A model generated the notes under the pieces. It made no database searches and was not told the origin of the DNA. It saw nothing but the letters and a program-made list of their open reading frames with translations. A DNA stretch of 52,540 bases, from NCBI GenBank assembly GCA_009773665.1, contig WSYE01000029.1, forward strand, positions 1 through 52,540, read 5' to 3'. Below, one piece after another: positions 17,927 through 26,643 of this stretch. The stretch is from Desulfovibrionaceae bacterium (GTDB lineage: Bacteria > Desulfobacterota > Desulfovibrionia > Desulfovibrionales > Desulfovibrionaceae). A program made the position numbers and the translations under genes. Positions within the stretch are counted from its first letter, which is position 1. Every line of letters begins with the position of its first letter.

Positions 17927-19270
17927 ATGAATTCGCGCAGAATACTGGTTGTCGAAGACGAGGCCATCGTCGCGTTGGATATTCGGAACCGCCTGAGGCA
18001 CATGGGCTACGAAACCGTGGGCGTCTGCGCTACGGGCGAGGAAGCCGTGGACAAGTCCGGGAAGCTGAAGCCGGACATCATCCTCATGGACATCATGCTG
18101 GAAGGCGGCATGGACGGTATCGAGGCCGCAGGCATCATCAACGAGAACTTCGGCATCCCCGTAATCTACCTGACCGCCTACGCCGACCAGAATACCCTGG
18201 AACGCGCCAAAATCACCAATTCTTTCGGATATATCATAAAGCCCTTCGAGGACCGTGAGCTCCAGACCACCATCGAGATGGCCGTCTACAAGTTCGAGAC
18301 CGACCGCAAGCTGGTGCTCTCCGAGCGCTGGCTGGCCACCACCCTCAAGAGCCTGGGCGAAGCCGTGGTGACCACTGGAGAGGACGGAAGCATCCAGTTC
18401 ATCAACCCCGTGGCCGAAACCTTCCTGGGCATCGACGTGGATGGGGTCATCGGGCGGACCATTCAGGAGGTCTTCCCGCAGAACAACGGATGCCTCACCA
18501 AGCTCGGCAGCCACTCCTGCCGCATGGACACCTCGGCGGGGGCATCCGTGCCCGTGGAGGCCAACGTGTCTCCGATCATCGACGACTGGGGGAACAACAT
18601 CGGCAAGGTGCTGGTCTTCCGCGATATTTCGGAGCGGGTGAAGAACGAGGAGAACCTCCAGCGCTACGTGGCCAGCCTGCGCGGCACCCTGGCTGCGACC
18701 GTGGAAGCCCTGGCCGTGACCGCCGAAAAGCGTGACCCCTACACTGCGGGGCACCAGCAGCGCGTGGCCGCCCTGGCCCAGGCCATCGCCGCAGCTCAGG
18801 GCATGGACGATGAGCGTCTGGAGGGGCTGCGTGTGGCCGGACTTCTCCACGACATCGGGAAAATCTACATCCCGGCGGAAATCCTCGCCAAACCCTCGGT
18901 GCTGACCTCTATTGAGATGGGGCTCATCAAGACCCACTCCGAGGTGGGGCACGAGATCCTCAAGAACATCCCCTTCCCCTGGCCCGTGGCAGACATGGTG
19001 TTGCAGCACCATGAGCGCATCAATGGCACGGGGTATCCCGCCGGGCTGAAGGACGATCAGCTCCTGGAAGAGTCGCGCATCCTGGCTGTGGCCGACGTGG
19101 TGGAAGCCATGAGCTCGCACCGTCCCTACCGGGCGTCGCTGGGTCTGGCGCGCGCCCTGGAAGAGATCAGGCGCAACCGCGACGTGCTCTACGATCCAGC
19201 CGTTGTGGACACCTGCATTGAGCTCTTCGAATCGGGAAGCTTCACCTTCGAGGCGCAAGGGCGGGCCTAG
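17927..19270 (+). CDS. Response regulator with PAS and HD-GYP domains
   Basis: 447-residue cytoplasmic regulator. The receiver domain (about 5-120) has acidic Glu10-Asp11, phosphoacceptor Asp55 and Lys105. A PAS domain spans about 130-240. The HD-GYP domain is complete: KRDPYTAGHQQRV, His308-Asp309 in LLHDIGK, and HHERINGTGYP at 361-371. HD-GYP enzymes hydrolyse c-di-GMP, so this should lower its level under control of an unlinked kinase. A TGGAGA precedes the ATG. The next gene starts four bases after its stop, suggesting co-translation with a decarboxylase. Confidence 0.95.
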   Translation: MNSRRILVVEDEAIVALDIRNRLRHMGYETVGVCATGEEAVDKSGKLKPDIILMDIMLEGGMDGIEAAGIINENFGIPVIYLTAYADQNTLERAKITNSFGYIIKPFEDRELQTTIEMAVYKFETDRKLVLSERWLATTLKSLGEAVVTTGEDGSIQFINPVAETFLGIDVDGVIGRTIQEVFPQNNGCLTKLGSHSCRMDTSAGASVPVEANVSPIIDDWGNNIGKVLVFRDISERVKNEENLQRYVASLRGTLAATVEALAVTAEKRDPYTAGHQQRVAALAQAIAAAQGMDDERLEGLRVAGLLHDIGKIYIPAEILAKPSVLTSIEMGLIKTHSEVGHEILKNIPFPWPVADMVLQHHERINGTGYPAGLKDDQLLEESRILAVADVVEAMSSHRPYRASLGLARALEEIRRNRDVLYDPAVVDTCIELFESGSFTFEAQGRA

Positions 19271-19274
19271 AGGC

Positions 19275-20564
19275 ATGGAGACCGGCTTCGAAGAGCCTTC
19301 GTACGGCGAAGCGGCCCGCAAGGCCTGTGACGCGCTTTCCTCGGCTTTGTCCTCCGGGCTCCTGGGCGAGGAGGACTCCGCCGTCGTGGTCTACGACCTG
19401 GACGGTCTGGACACTCGATTCCAGTTGATATGCGACAGTTTTCCCCCCGGATCGCTGCACGCCGTGGCCGTGAAGGCAGCTCCCATGGCCGCGCTGCTTG
19501 AGCGCCTCGTCTCGCAAGGGGCCGGGCTCGAGGCTGCCTCGCTACCGGAGCTGCATATGGCTCTTGCGGCAGGGTGCCCGCCTGAGCGCATCGTGTTCGA
19601 CTCCCCGGCCAAGACCAGCAGCGAGCTGCGCGAAGCCGTACGGCTCGGCGTGCATCTGAACGCCGACAATTTTCAGGAACTAAAACGCCTGGACGGGATC
19701 GTCACCCTGCCCTTTCCAGGGCCTGGAAGCCTGGGCCTGCGGGTGAATCCCCAGGTGGGTGTTGGCAGCATCGCCGCCACCAGCGTGGCCGGGGAATACT
19801 CCAAGTTCGGCGAACCTGTGTCCAAGCGCGGGGAAATCATCGAAGCCTTCGTGCGCCGCCCCTGGCTCACGGGGCTGCACATGCACGTGGGCTCCCAGGG
19901 CTGCGGCCTGGAACTGTTCACGCGCGCGGCACGCATCCTCCTGGATCTTCGGCGCGACATCCACGCCGCCTGCGGACACGAGCGGATTACCCGTCTGGAC
20001 ATCGGCGGGGGGCTCCCCGTGCGCTACGCGCCGGACCAGGATGTTCCGTCCATGGGCGACTACGCCGCCGCTCTTCGCCGGGAGTGCCCGGAACTGTTCG
20101 AGGCCGGCCTGCGGGTGTTCACCGAGTTCGGGCGCTGGGTCTTCGCCAACCAGGCCTTCGCGGCCAGCCGGGTGGAGTACGTCAAGGAGCAGCCGGGGTA
20201 CCGCACCGCCGTGGTGCACCTGGGGGCGGACATGTTCCTGCGCCCCTGCTACGCGCCCGAAACCTGGAGGCATGAGATCGTGGCCGCAGGGCCGGACGGC
20301 GCACTGAAGTCTGGAACGCACGGCCCTTGGAACGTGGCCGGGCCGCTGTGCTTTTCGGGAGATTTCCCGGCGAAGTCCCGCCTGCTGCCCGACCTGTCGC
20401 CTGGAGACTTCCTGGTATTTCTAGACGCCGGGGCCTATACCATGGCCATGTGGTCGCGCTACAACAGCCGCCAGATGCCCGTGGTGCTGGGCCTTGAAGG
20501 GGGCAGAATGCGCGTCCTCAAGATGCGCGAGACCCTTAAGCAGGTGCTGGCCTTCTGGAAATGA
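19275..20564 (+). CDS. LysA-like PLP-dependent decarboxylase
   Basis: 429-residue fold-type III PLP enzyme resembling diaminopimelate/ornithine decarboxylases. The PLP lysine is Lys67 in AVAVKAAP (family: YAVKAN). HMHVGSQ is at 202-208. The phosphate-binding IGGGLP is at 243-248. The active-site Cys359 is in CFSGD. The usual EPGR is EFGR (284-287), and the lysine motif also deviates, so ordinary lysine synthesis is doubtful. Substrate unknown. It starts four bases after the HD-GYP stop and precedes a ligase-ACP-acyltransferase gene. It could supply an amine or amino acid for that enzyme (inference). Confidence 0.88.
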   Translation: METGFEEPSYGEAARKACDALSSALSSGLLGEEDSAVVVYDLDGLDTRFQLICDSFPPGSLHAVAVKAAPMAALLERLVSQGAGLEAASLPELHMALAAGCPPERIVFDSPAKTSSELREAVRLGVHLNADNFQELKRLDGIVTLPFPGPGSLGLRVNPQVGVGSIAATSVAGEYSKFGEPVSKRGEIIEAFVRRPWLTGLHMHVGSQGCGLELFTRAARILLDLRRDIHAACGHERITRLDIGGGLPVRYAPDQDVPSMGDYAAALRRECPELFEAGLRVFTEFGRWVFANQAFAASRVEYVKEQPGYRTAVVHLGADMFLRPCYAPETWRHEIVAAGPDGALKSGTHGPWNVAGPLCFSGDFPAKSRLLPDLSPGDFLVFLDAGAYTMAMWSRYNSRQMPVVLGLEGGRMRVLKMRETLKQVLAFWK

Positions 20565-20642
20565 CGCGTATGGCCCGCTCGGGCATCCCCGCGTGAAGCG
20601 GTCACGACCCAACGTCCAACCTCCAGGGCAGCGAAACGCCAC

Positions 20643-23258
20643 ATGTCCACCTCCCCCGGCAACACGCTTTGCGAAGGCCTGCTGGCCGCTACCGACCGCT
20701 ACGGCACGGACTGGTGCCTGCGCGTGGTCCTGGCTGACGGTTCCTTTCAGGATATGGACCGCCGCCGTTTTCTGGACATGGCCCTGCGCGCGGCAGCCTG
20801 GATGCGCTCCGTGGGTGTGGCTCCCGGCGACCGGGTGATCCTATGCCTGGAGAACTCCCCGGCCTGGGGAGCGGCCTACTTCGCCGTCCTGCTGGCCGGA
20901 GGCGTGGCCGTGCCCGTGGACATCGCGTCCGTTCCGTCCGACGCCGCCTACACCCTGGAAAAGACGCGCGCCCGGCTGGTGCTGTGTTCCCGCCCGGACC
21001 TGTTCGCAGCGGATTTGCCCAAGGGCTGCCTGCTGGCCCACAACCTGGACGCCGCCTTGGCGCACGAGCCGTTTGCGGGCGAAGCCGTCCATCCCGCCGC
21101 TCCGGACGAGCTGGCCGTGCTGATCTTCACCTCCGGCACAACCGGCAGGCCCAAGGCGGTGCGGCTCACCCACGCCAACCTGCTGGCCAACGTGGACAGC
21201 GTGGCCCAGTGCGGGCTTCTGCTGCCCGGCGATAATCTGCTGGCTGTGCTGCCCCTGCACCACGCCTACCCCTGCATGGTGAACCTGCTGGTTCCGCTGC
21301 TGCTGGGGGCGCGCACCACTTTTGTGGAGACCCTGAAACCCGAAGCCATCCTGGGGGCGCTCAAGACCGCAGGCGTGAGCATTCTGGTGCTGACCCCACA
21401 GTACGTGGGCGTGTTTTATCGGCGCATTCTCAAGCGCTTCGAGGACCTGCCTCTGGGCCTCGGCAAGCTGCTGGCCGCCGTGCTCAAGGCTACGGCAAAG
21501 ATGCGTCCGGACCTGCTCGGAGTGCTGCGCCGGGCCGTGCGCAAGGGAGTCGGTCCGAATTTCCGCTTCTTCGTCACCGGCGGGGCCAAGTGCGATCCGG
21601 AAGTGATTTCCGGCATGGAGGCGCTGGGCATCGGGGTGCTGGAAGGCTACGGCCTCTCCGAGACCGCCCCCCTGGTGAGCATCAATAAGCCGGACACAGG
21701 CAGGCCCGGCAGCGTTGGGCAGGCGCTGCCCGGCGTGGAGGTCCGCATCGACCGGCCCGACGCCGAGGGCTACGGAGAGATACTCATACGGGGCGCGAAC
21801 GTGATGCCCGGTTATTTCGAGGACCCGGACGCTTCGGCCAAGGCCCTGCAAGACGGCTGGTTCCACACCGGCGACCAGGGGCGCATGGACCCCGACGGGG
21901 CCATCTTCGTGCGCGGGCGTGAACGCGACATCATCGTGCTGCAAAGCGGCAAGAAGTTTCCCGCCGAAGAGATCGAAAACCATTACCGCCAGGCCCCAAG
22001 CGTGGGGGAAATCTGTGTGCTTCCCGGCCCGGACGGCTCGTTGCGGGCGGTCATCACCCCGGACTCGGAATTCTTCAGGACCACCGACTCCACGGACCTG
22101 CGCCAGAACATCCGCTGGGACCTGGAGGTGCTCTCGCGCGAGTTGCCTCCATACAAGCGGGTGGGCAATTTCGTGGTCATCTCGGCGGAGCTTCCCAAAA
22201 CGCGCCTGGGCAAGGTGAAGCGCCATCTGGTGGAAAAGATGCTGGCCGAGGGCCAGGACGGAACGTCAGCCGAAGAGGGCGGCGAGGCGCAGTGGCCGGA
22301 ACTGGGCCAGGCCGGGGAGTCAGCCCTGGCCGCCATCCGGAAAGCTGCGGGTCTGAGTGCTGGCGCTGGCATCTCGCCGACCTCGCATCTGGAGCTGGAT
22401 CTGGGGCTTGATTCGCTCAAACGGCTGGAGCTGCTGACGCTTCTGGAGGACGCGCTCGGTCGCCCCGTGGAAGAGGAGCGCTTCCAGCGTCTGGCCACGG
22501 TGGCAGAGGTAGTGGCCCTGGCCCGCGAGTTGTCCCTGGAATCGGGCAAGGACTCCGATGTCGAAAACGGTGCCGGGGCCGGTTCGTCTGAAGGGCGCAC
22601 AGCCGGGGCGGGCACCGGCTTGCACGGTGACATGCCGCCCGAACTGGCGGATCGGGTGCGCCTGGATTTCGGCGCGCTGGACCGGCTGGCCACTGCGGCG
22701 GTGGGCGGGTTTCTGACCGCAGCCATCCGGCTGGGATTTGGCCTCACAGTGCGGGGGGCGCAGAACATCCCCGAGGGCGCGGCCATCATCTGCTGCAACC
22801 ACGCCAGCTTCCTGGACGGCTTCGTGGTGCTCTCGGCCACGCCACGCAGGCACCGCATACGCCTGTATTTCCTTGGGCTGGCCAGGTTTTTCGATGCTCC
22901 CCTGGTGGGCAGGCTGGCCGCGCGGTTCAGACTGATCGCCGTGGACGCCGGGCGCATATCCGAGACCATGCGCTTTTCGTCCTACGTGCTGCGCCACGGC
23001 AAACTGCTGTGCGTGTTCCCGGAGGGCGCGCGCACCGTGACCGGGACGCTCCAGCAGTTCAGGCAGGGACCGGTGACCCTCTCGAAGGAACTCGGCGTGC
23101 CCGTGGTGCCAGCAGCGGTCAACGGGACTTTCGAGGCCTGGCCCGTGGGGGGGAAGCTGCGCCGCCATAAGCTGTCGGTGACTTTCGGCGCGCCCATGAT
23201 GCCCCAGACGCCAGAAGAATTGCGGGAAGCGGTGAAGGCGCTGCTGGCCGAAGGCTAG
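20643..23258 (+). CDS. AMP ligase-acyl carrier-PlsC acyltransferase fusion
   Basis: 871-residue three-part protein. An acyl-adenylating domain (about 1-550) has TSGTTGRPK at 163-171, GYGLSETAP and the C-terminal KTRLGKVKRH catalytic-Lys region. A carrier domain follows, with its phosphopantetheine Ser near residue 590 in LGLDSLKRLEL. A Gly/Ala/Ser-rich linker leads to a PlsC-type acyltransferase with NHASFLDG (about 719) and PEGAR (about 793). It resembles Aas, but in Aas the acyltransferase comes first and no carrier is fused. It probably activates a fatty acid, loads it on its own carrier and transfers it to a lysolipid or similar acceptor. The ribosome site is weak. Confidence 0.92.
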   Translation: MSTSPGNTLCEGLLAATDRYGTDWCLRVVLADGSFQDMDRRRFLDMALRAAAWMRSVGVAPGDRVILCLENSPAWGAAYFAVLLAGGVAVPVDIASVPSDAAYTLEKTRARLVLCSRPDLFAADLPKGCLLAHNLDAALAHEPFAGEAVHPAAPDELAVLIFTSGTTGRPKAVRLTHANLLANVDSVAQCGLLLPGDNLLAVLPLHHAYPCMVNLLVPLLLGARTTFVETLKPEAILGALKTAGVSILVLTPQYVGVFYRRILKRFEDLPLGLGKLLAAVLKATAKMRPDLLGVLRRAVRKGVGPNFRFFVTGGAKCDPEVISGMEALGIGVLEGYGLSETAPLVSINKPDTGRPGSVGQALPGVEVRIDRPDAEGYGEILIRGANVMPGYFEDPDASAKALQDGWFHTGDQGRMDPDGAIFVRGRERDIIVLQSGKKFPAEEIENHYRQAPSVGEICVLPGPDGSLRAVITPDSEFFRTTDSTDLRQNIRWDLEVLSRELPPYKRVGNFVVISAELPKTRLGKVKRHLVEKMLAEGQDGTSAEEGGEAQWPELGQAGESALAAIRKAAGLSAGAGISPTSHLELDLGLDSLKRLELLTLLEDALGRPVEEERFQRLATVAEVVALARELSLESGKDSDVENGAGAGSSEGRTAGAGTGLHGDMPPELADRVRLDFGALDRLATAAVGGFLTAAIRLGFGLTVRGAQNIPEGAAIICCNHASFLDGFVVLSATPRRHRIRLYFLGLARFFDAPLVGRLAARFRLIAVDAGRISETMRFSSYVLRHGKLLCVFPEGARTVTGTLQQFRQGPVTLSKELGVPVVPAAVNGTFEAWPVGGKLRRHKLSVTFGAPMMPQTPEELREAVKALLAEG

Positions 23259-23265
23259 CGTATCT

Positions 23266-24006
23266 TCACTTCCCGGTCGAAGCCTCCTGGGGCAGCCATC
23301 GCTTCTGGATTGCCTCCAGGGTGTCGTCGCCCCGCATTTCGTCGAAAGCCTTTTGCCACGCCGCCACTGTCGCCTCGTCGCTGCCTTTGGAAAAGGCGAT
23401 GTAGAGCTCCACTTCCTTGAAAGTGAACACGTTCACCATGTCTCCCGGTTTCAGCCCGGCGGATTCCGGCGTGGTGGCGACTCCGATGTTGGTGGACACC
23501 AGAAGGTCGATCCGCCCAGCTTTGAGCTTCCTGATGTTGAGCATCTGGCTGCTGGAGCTATCCAGGTTCGTGAATCCCTGGCTCTTCAGGAACTGTTCGC
23601 GCGCGTCGTCCTTGTAGGTTCCGATGATGACGTCAGCTTTGGCTTCCTCCAGGCTGAGAAGGGGCTTGGCCTTGTTTCTCATGGCAAAGAAACCCCACTT
23701 GATGCTGAAGATGGGGCCGATCCATCGAAACAACGACTCGCGCTCCGGGGTGCGCGTGGTGGCGAAAAGAATGAAGTCAGGCGTGGTGGTGGCCATGGAA
23801 TACGCTCTGGCCCAGGGGAATACGTCGATGTGGGTGGTATCGCCGATGCGCTTCTGTATTTCCCGGATGATTTCCACGCTCACGCCAGAGAGGGCGTCGC
23901 CCTTGACGATGGTGGAGGGAGGGGAGTCCTCCGTGGCGATGGTCAGCGCGAAGGCTGGGTTGGCGGCGAGAAGGGCCGTCAACAGAAGAAAAATCATCAC
24001 ACGCAT
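23266..24006 (-). CDS. Periplasmic solute-binding protein, family 3
   Basis: 246-residue exported protein with a signal peptide (about 1-20, ending NPAFA). The mature part starts LTIATEDSPPSTIV and matches the amino-acid-type SBP_bac_3 family, including VFPWARAYSMA and a late LEAIQKRWLP. Such proteins feed ABC importers or sensor kinases. No permease gene is next to it, so it is an orphan. GAGGAG lies six bases before the ATG, which fixes the start. The 262-bp gap upstream holds no gene I can see. Confidence 0.88.
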   Translation of the reverse strand: MRVMIFLLLTALLAANPAFALTIATEDSPPSTIVKGDALSGVSVEIIREIQKRIGDTTHIDVFPWARAYSMATTTPDFILFATTRTPERESLFRWIGPIFSIKWGFFAMRNKAKPLLSLEEAKADVIIGTYKDDAREQFLKSQGFTNLDSSSSQMLNIRKLKAGRIDLLVSTNIGVATTPESAGLKPGDMVNVFTFKEVELYIAFSKGSDEATVAAWQKAFDEMRGDDTLEAIQKRWLPQEASTGK

Positions 24007-24268
24007 GAACTGCTCCTCGATCGTGAGGCTGCCAACCGCCCGATACATCATGCACCAATCACGGCATGCAATACCGCTCACGCCACGCCCAGAAGCGGGG
24101 TGGCGCATCGCTCCCTGGCCCGGTCCAGCCCTTGCGTTGCCTGCTGAAACACCTTTCATGCCAATGCATGGACATCGACATGGAGAGTCATTCCCGTGTT
24201 GTCGAAACTCGTGGACATCCTTCAACAACGCAACTCGGAGCCAGGCCGGTGCCGTCTGAAGGGCGCGC

Positions 24269-24901
24269 CTATTTCACGCCTCTCAAATCCTGTTCCAGTT
24301 CCACCAGAATCTCGGTCAGCGCCTGATTATAGGCTGCGGCCAGCGGAGAAGCATCCTTGCCGCCAGCCGTGAAGGGAACTGCCTTGCGATAGCTCTTGGA
24401 GAACACCACGCCGTACGTCTCGTTCCTGTTTTTGAGCAGGAAGAACTGCACTTCCAGCACTGCCTTGGGCGCGGCGCGGTCCCGGTAGTCCCCGTACAGG
24501 GCGTTGACCATGCCCTCCAGGAGGTGGGTGTCCATCACCTGGCTGGTGGAGTCCACCACGTTGGAGAATATACCCGTGCGCCCGATCCACTGTTCGGTCA
24601 GCTGGGTCAGGTTCTGGGCAGGCTGCACGAAGAAAGAATTGTAGTAGTCGGACTCGAACTCGGTCTCGCCCAGGCGGTAGGCCATCTCCTTGCTCTGGTA
24701 GGCGGGGCTGACCTGCAAGGGGCGCACCTTGAGCACCGACTTGTCCGTTGCCGCCGGGAGCGACTCCAGGCGCTGGGCCGTGATGTTGTAGAGCTTGCGC
24801 TCCGGCGCGGGGCGCGACAGGGGCGTGGCGCACGCGCCGAGCAGGCACAGGGCCAGCACGGCCAGCAGGCAGCGTACGGGGTCGGTCACGGGGCGTGTCA
24901 T
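24269..24901 (-). CDS. PqiC/YmbA-type lipoprotein of an Mla-like transporter
   Basis: 210-residue lipoprotein. A signal peptide ends in the lipobox LLGAC (Cys24). The rest matches the ABC-type transport auxiliary lipoprotein family (PqiC, DUF330): KLYNITAQ after the linker, then LKVRPLQVSPAYQSKEMAYR. It is likely an outer-membrane-anchored partner of the MCE protein encoded upstream. The ATG overlaps the mlaD stop (ATGA). It is the last gene of the operon, and no MlaC-type periplasmic carrier is present. Confidence 0.88.
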   Translation of the reverse strand: MTRPVTDPVRCLLAVLALCLLGACATPLSRPAPERKLYNITAQRLESLPAATDKSVLKVRPLQVSPAYQSKEMAYRLGETEFESDYYNSFFVQPAQNLTQLTEQWIGRTGIFSNVVDSTSQVMDTHLLEGMVNALYGDYRDRAAPKAVLEVQFFLLKNRNETYGVVFSKSYRKAVPFTAGGKDASPLAAAYNQALTEILVELEQDLRGVK

Positions 24902-25887
24902 CTCTTCTCCGGGTTCACCTTGGCCGGGGGCGCGCCAAAGAACAGGCGCGAGGGATTGCGCTTGGCGTCGCCGGTCAGGTCGTTCAGGTTCTCGAACACC
25001 TGTTTGCTCTGCTGGAGCAGTCCCTGCACCTCGTCACGCTGGCTGGCCACCAGGGAGTTCACCTCGCGCAGGAGCTTGCGCAGATCGGCGATGGTCTGGG
25101 GCAGGTTCTCGGTGCCGGTCTTCAGGTTGGCCAGGGTCTGCCCCAGATTCTTGAGGGCCTCCCGTGCGTCCTTGCTGGCCATGATGTCGTTCAGATGCTC
25201 GTTGGTCTTGCGCAGGTCCGCAATCAGGCTGTTCACGTTGTCCGAGAGTCCGGGGACGTTGGCGTCCTTCACGGCGTCGCGCATGACCACCAGCAAGGCG
25301 TTGATGTTCTGAACGGCCACGTCCACACCCGCGTCGTCAATCTTGCGCAAAAGCTTGGAAAAGTTCTCGAAGGTCTCTTCCAGGCGGGCTATGGTGCTTG
25401 GGGCGGAGGGCACGTAGTAGTATTCGGGGGTCCAGCTGATGGGCAGGGGCTTGTTGGCGCGCGGGTTGACGTAGTCCATCTCCAGGTAGCCCGTGCCGGT
25501 GAGGCCCTGAGGGGCGATGCGAACCCGCAGGCCGTTCTCCACCTCGCTCCAGATGGCATCCTTTAAGTCCTCGCGGCTTTTCAGGGCGATGGCTGACTCG
25601 GGGTCCAGGGCCATCTCCACCAGCACGTAGCGGAAGGGGACGTCCTTTATGTCGTGGTATTTGTTGAACACGAACCGGATTCGCTGCACGGAACCGATCT
25701 TTACGCCCTTGAACTTGAGTGGCGAGCCGATGTCCAGCCCCTGCACGGACTCGTCGAAGTAGCTCTCCAGCATGATCTTGTCCTTGTTCAGGGCGCCGAG
25801 CCCGAAAAAGACCAGAATGAGGAGCAGCAGCACGGTCGCGCAGATGATGAACAGGCCGAGCTTGAAGTAGTTGGTTTTCAGGCTCAT
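24898..25887 (-). CDS. mlaD: MCE-domain lipid-transport protein
   Basis: 329-residue inner-membrane-anchored MCE protein. The membrane helix is at about 10-32. The MCE domain follows (about 38-130) with GLDIGSPLKFKGVKIGSV and the TGTGYLEMDY end. A long C-terminal helical region (about 165-310) contains NLKTGTENLPQTIADL-like coiled-coil repeats. It is much longer than E. coli MlaD (about 180), closer to PqiB/YebT-like or chloroplast TGD2 forms that build a tube. It would hold phospholipid on the path between membranes. Nine bases separate it from mlaF. Confidence 0.92.
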   Translation of the reverse strand: MSLKTNYFKLGLFIICATVLLLLILVFFGLGALNKDKIMLESYFDESVQGLDIGSPLKFKGVKIGSVQRIRFVFNKYHDIKDVPFRYVLVEMALDPESAIALKSREDLKDAIWSEVENGLRVRIAPQGLTGTGYLEMDYVNPRANKPLPISWTPEYYYVPSAPSTIARLEETFENFSKLLRKIDDAGVDVAVQNINALLVVMRDAVKDANVPGLSDNVNSLIADLRKTNEHLNDIMASKDAREALKNLGQTLANLKTGTENLPQTIADLRKLLREVNSLVASQRDEVQGLLQQSKQVFENLNDLTGDAKRNPSRLFFGAPPAKVNPEKR

Positions 25888-25896
25888 GAAACGACC

Positions 25897-26643
25897 TCAA
25901 GCCTCCCGGTTGAAGAATTGGCGGACCTTTGGGTTGTCCGAATGGTCGCGCAGTTCGGCGGGCGGGCCTTGGGCGATGATGCCCTTGGTCTGCGGGTCGA
26001 GCATGATGACCCTGTCTGCCACGGCGAAAATGCTGGCAAGCTCGTGGCTGACGATGACGAATGTGATGCCAAGGCTTGCGGCCAGGGTCAACACCAGTTC
26101 GTCAATCCCCGCCGAGGTGACGGGGTCGAGCCCTGCCTGGGGTTCGTCCAGAAACAGAATGGCCGGGTCCAGGGCCATGGCGCGGGCGATGGCCGCGCGC
26201 TTCTGCATGCCGCCCGACAGCTCCGAAGGCAGCTTGTCCTCGGAACCGGCCAGCCCTACGAGCTTAAGCTTCAGGCGTGCCACGGCCTCGCGGGCGTCGC
26301 GCGGCAGGCGGGTGAACTCTTCCAGGGGCAGGCAGATGTTCTCCAGAAGCGTCAACGACCCGAAAAGCGCTCCGGATTGGTACATAACCCCGAAGGAACG
26401 GAGAATCTCGCGGAGCTTGCGCCCGTGCGCGCCCACGATGTTTCGCCCCTGGATGGACACCGTTCCGGACATGGGCGGGAACAGGCCGATCATGTTTTTG
26501 AGCAGGGTGGACTTGCCGCAGCCCGAGCCCCCCAGGATGACGAAAACCTCGCCGGGCTGCACGCTGAAGCTTATGTCCCTGAGCACGACGTTCTCGCCGT
26601 AGCCCATGGTCAGCCCCGACACCTCGATGACCGGAGCCTGCAT
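25897..26643 (-). CDS. mlaF: Mla-type ABC transporter ATPase
   Basis: 248-residue ABC ATPase energising lipid transport through the MlaE permease. Walker A GGSGCGKST, signature LSGGM, Walker B AILFLDEP with the catalytic Glu, the AGLDP D-loop and the switch His in IVSHEL are all visible. The LSGGMQKRAAIARA form is typical of MlaF-type proteins. Its ATG shares one base with the mlaE stop (TGATG), which indicates coupled translation. A longer upstream reading lies inside mlaE and was rejected. Confidence 0.95.
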   Translation of the reverse strand: MQAPVIEVSGLTMGYGENVVLRDISFSVQPGEVFVILGGSGCGKSTLLKNMIGLFPPMSGTVSIQGRNIVGAHGRKLREILRSFGVMYQSGALFGSLTLLENICLPLEEFTRLPRDAREAVARLKLKLVGLAGSEDKLPSELSGGMQKRAAIARAMALDPAILFLDEPQAGLDPVTSAGIDELVLTLAASLGITFVIVSHELASIFAVADRVIMLDPQTKGIIAQGPPAELRDHSDNPKVRQFFNREA

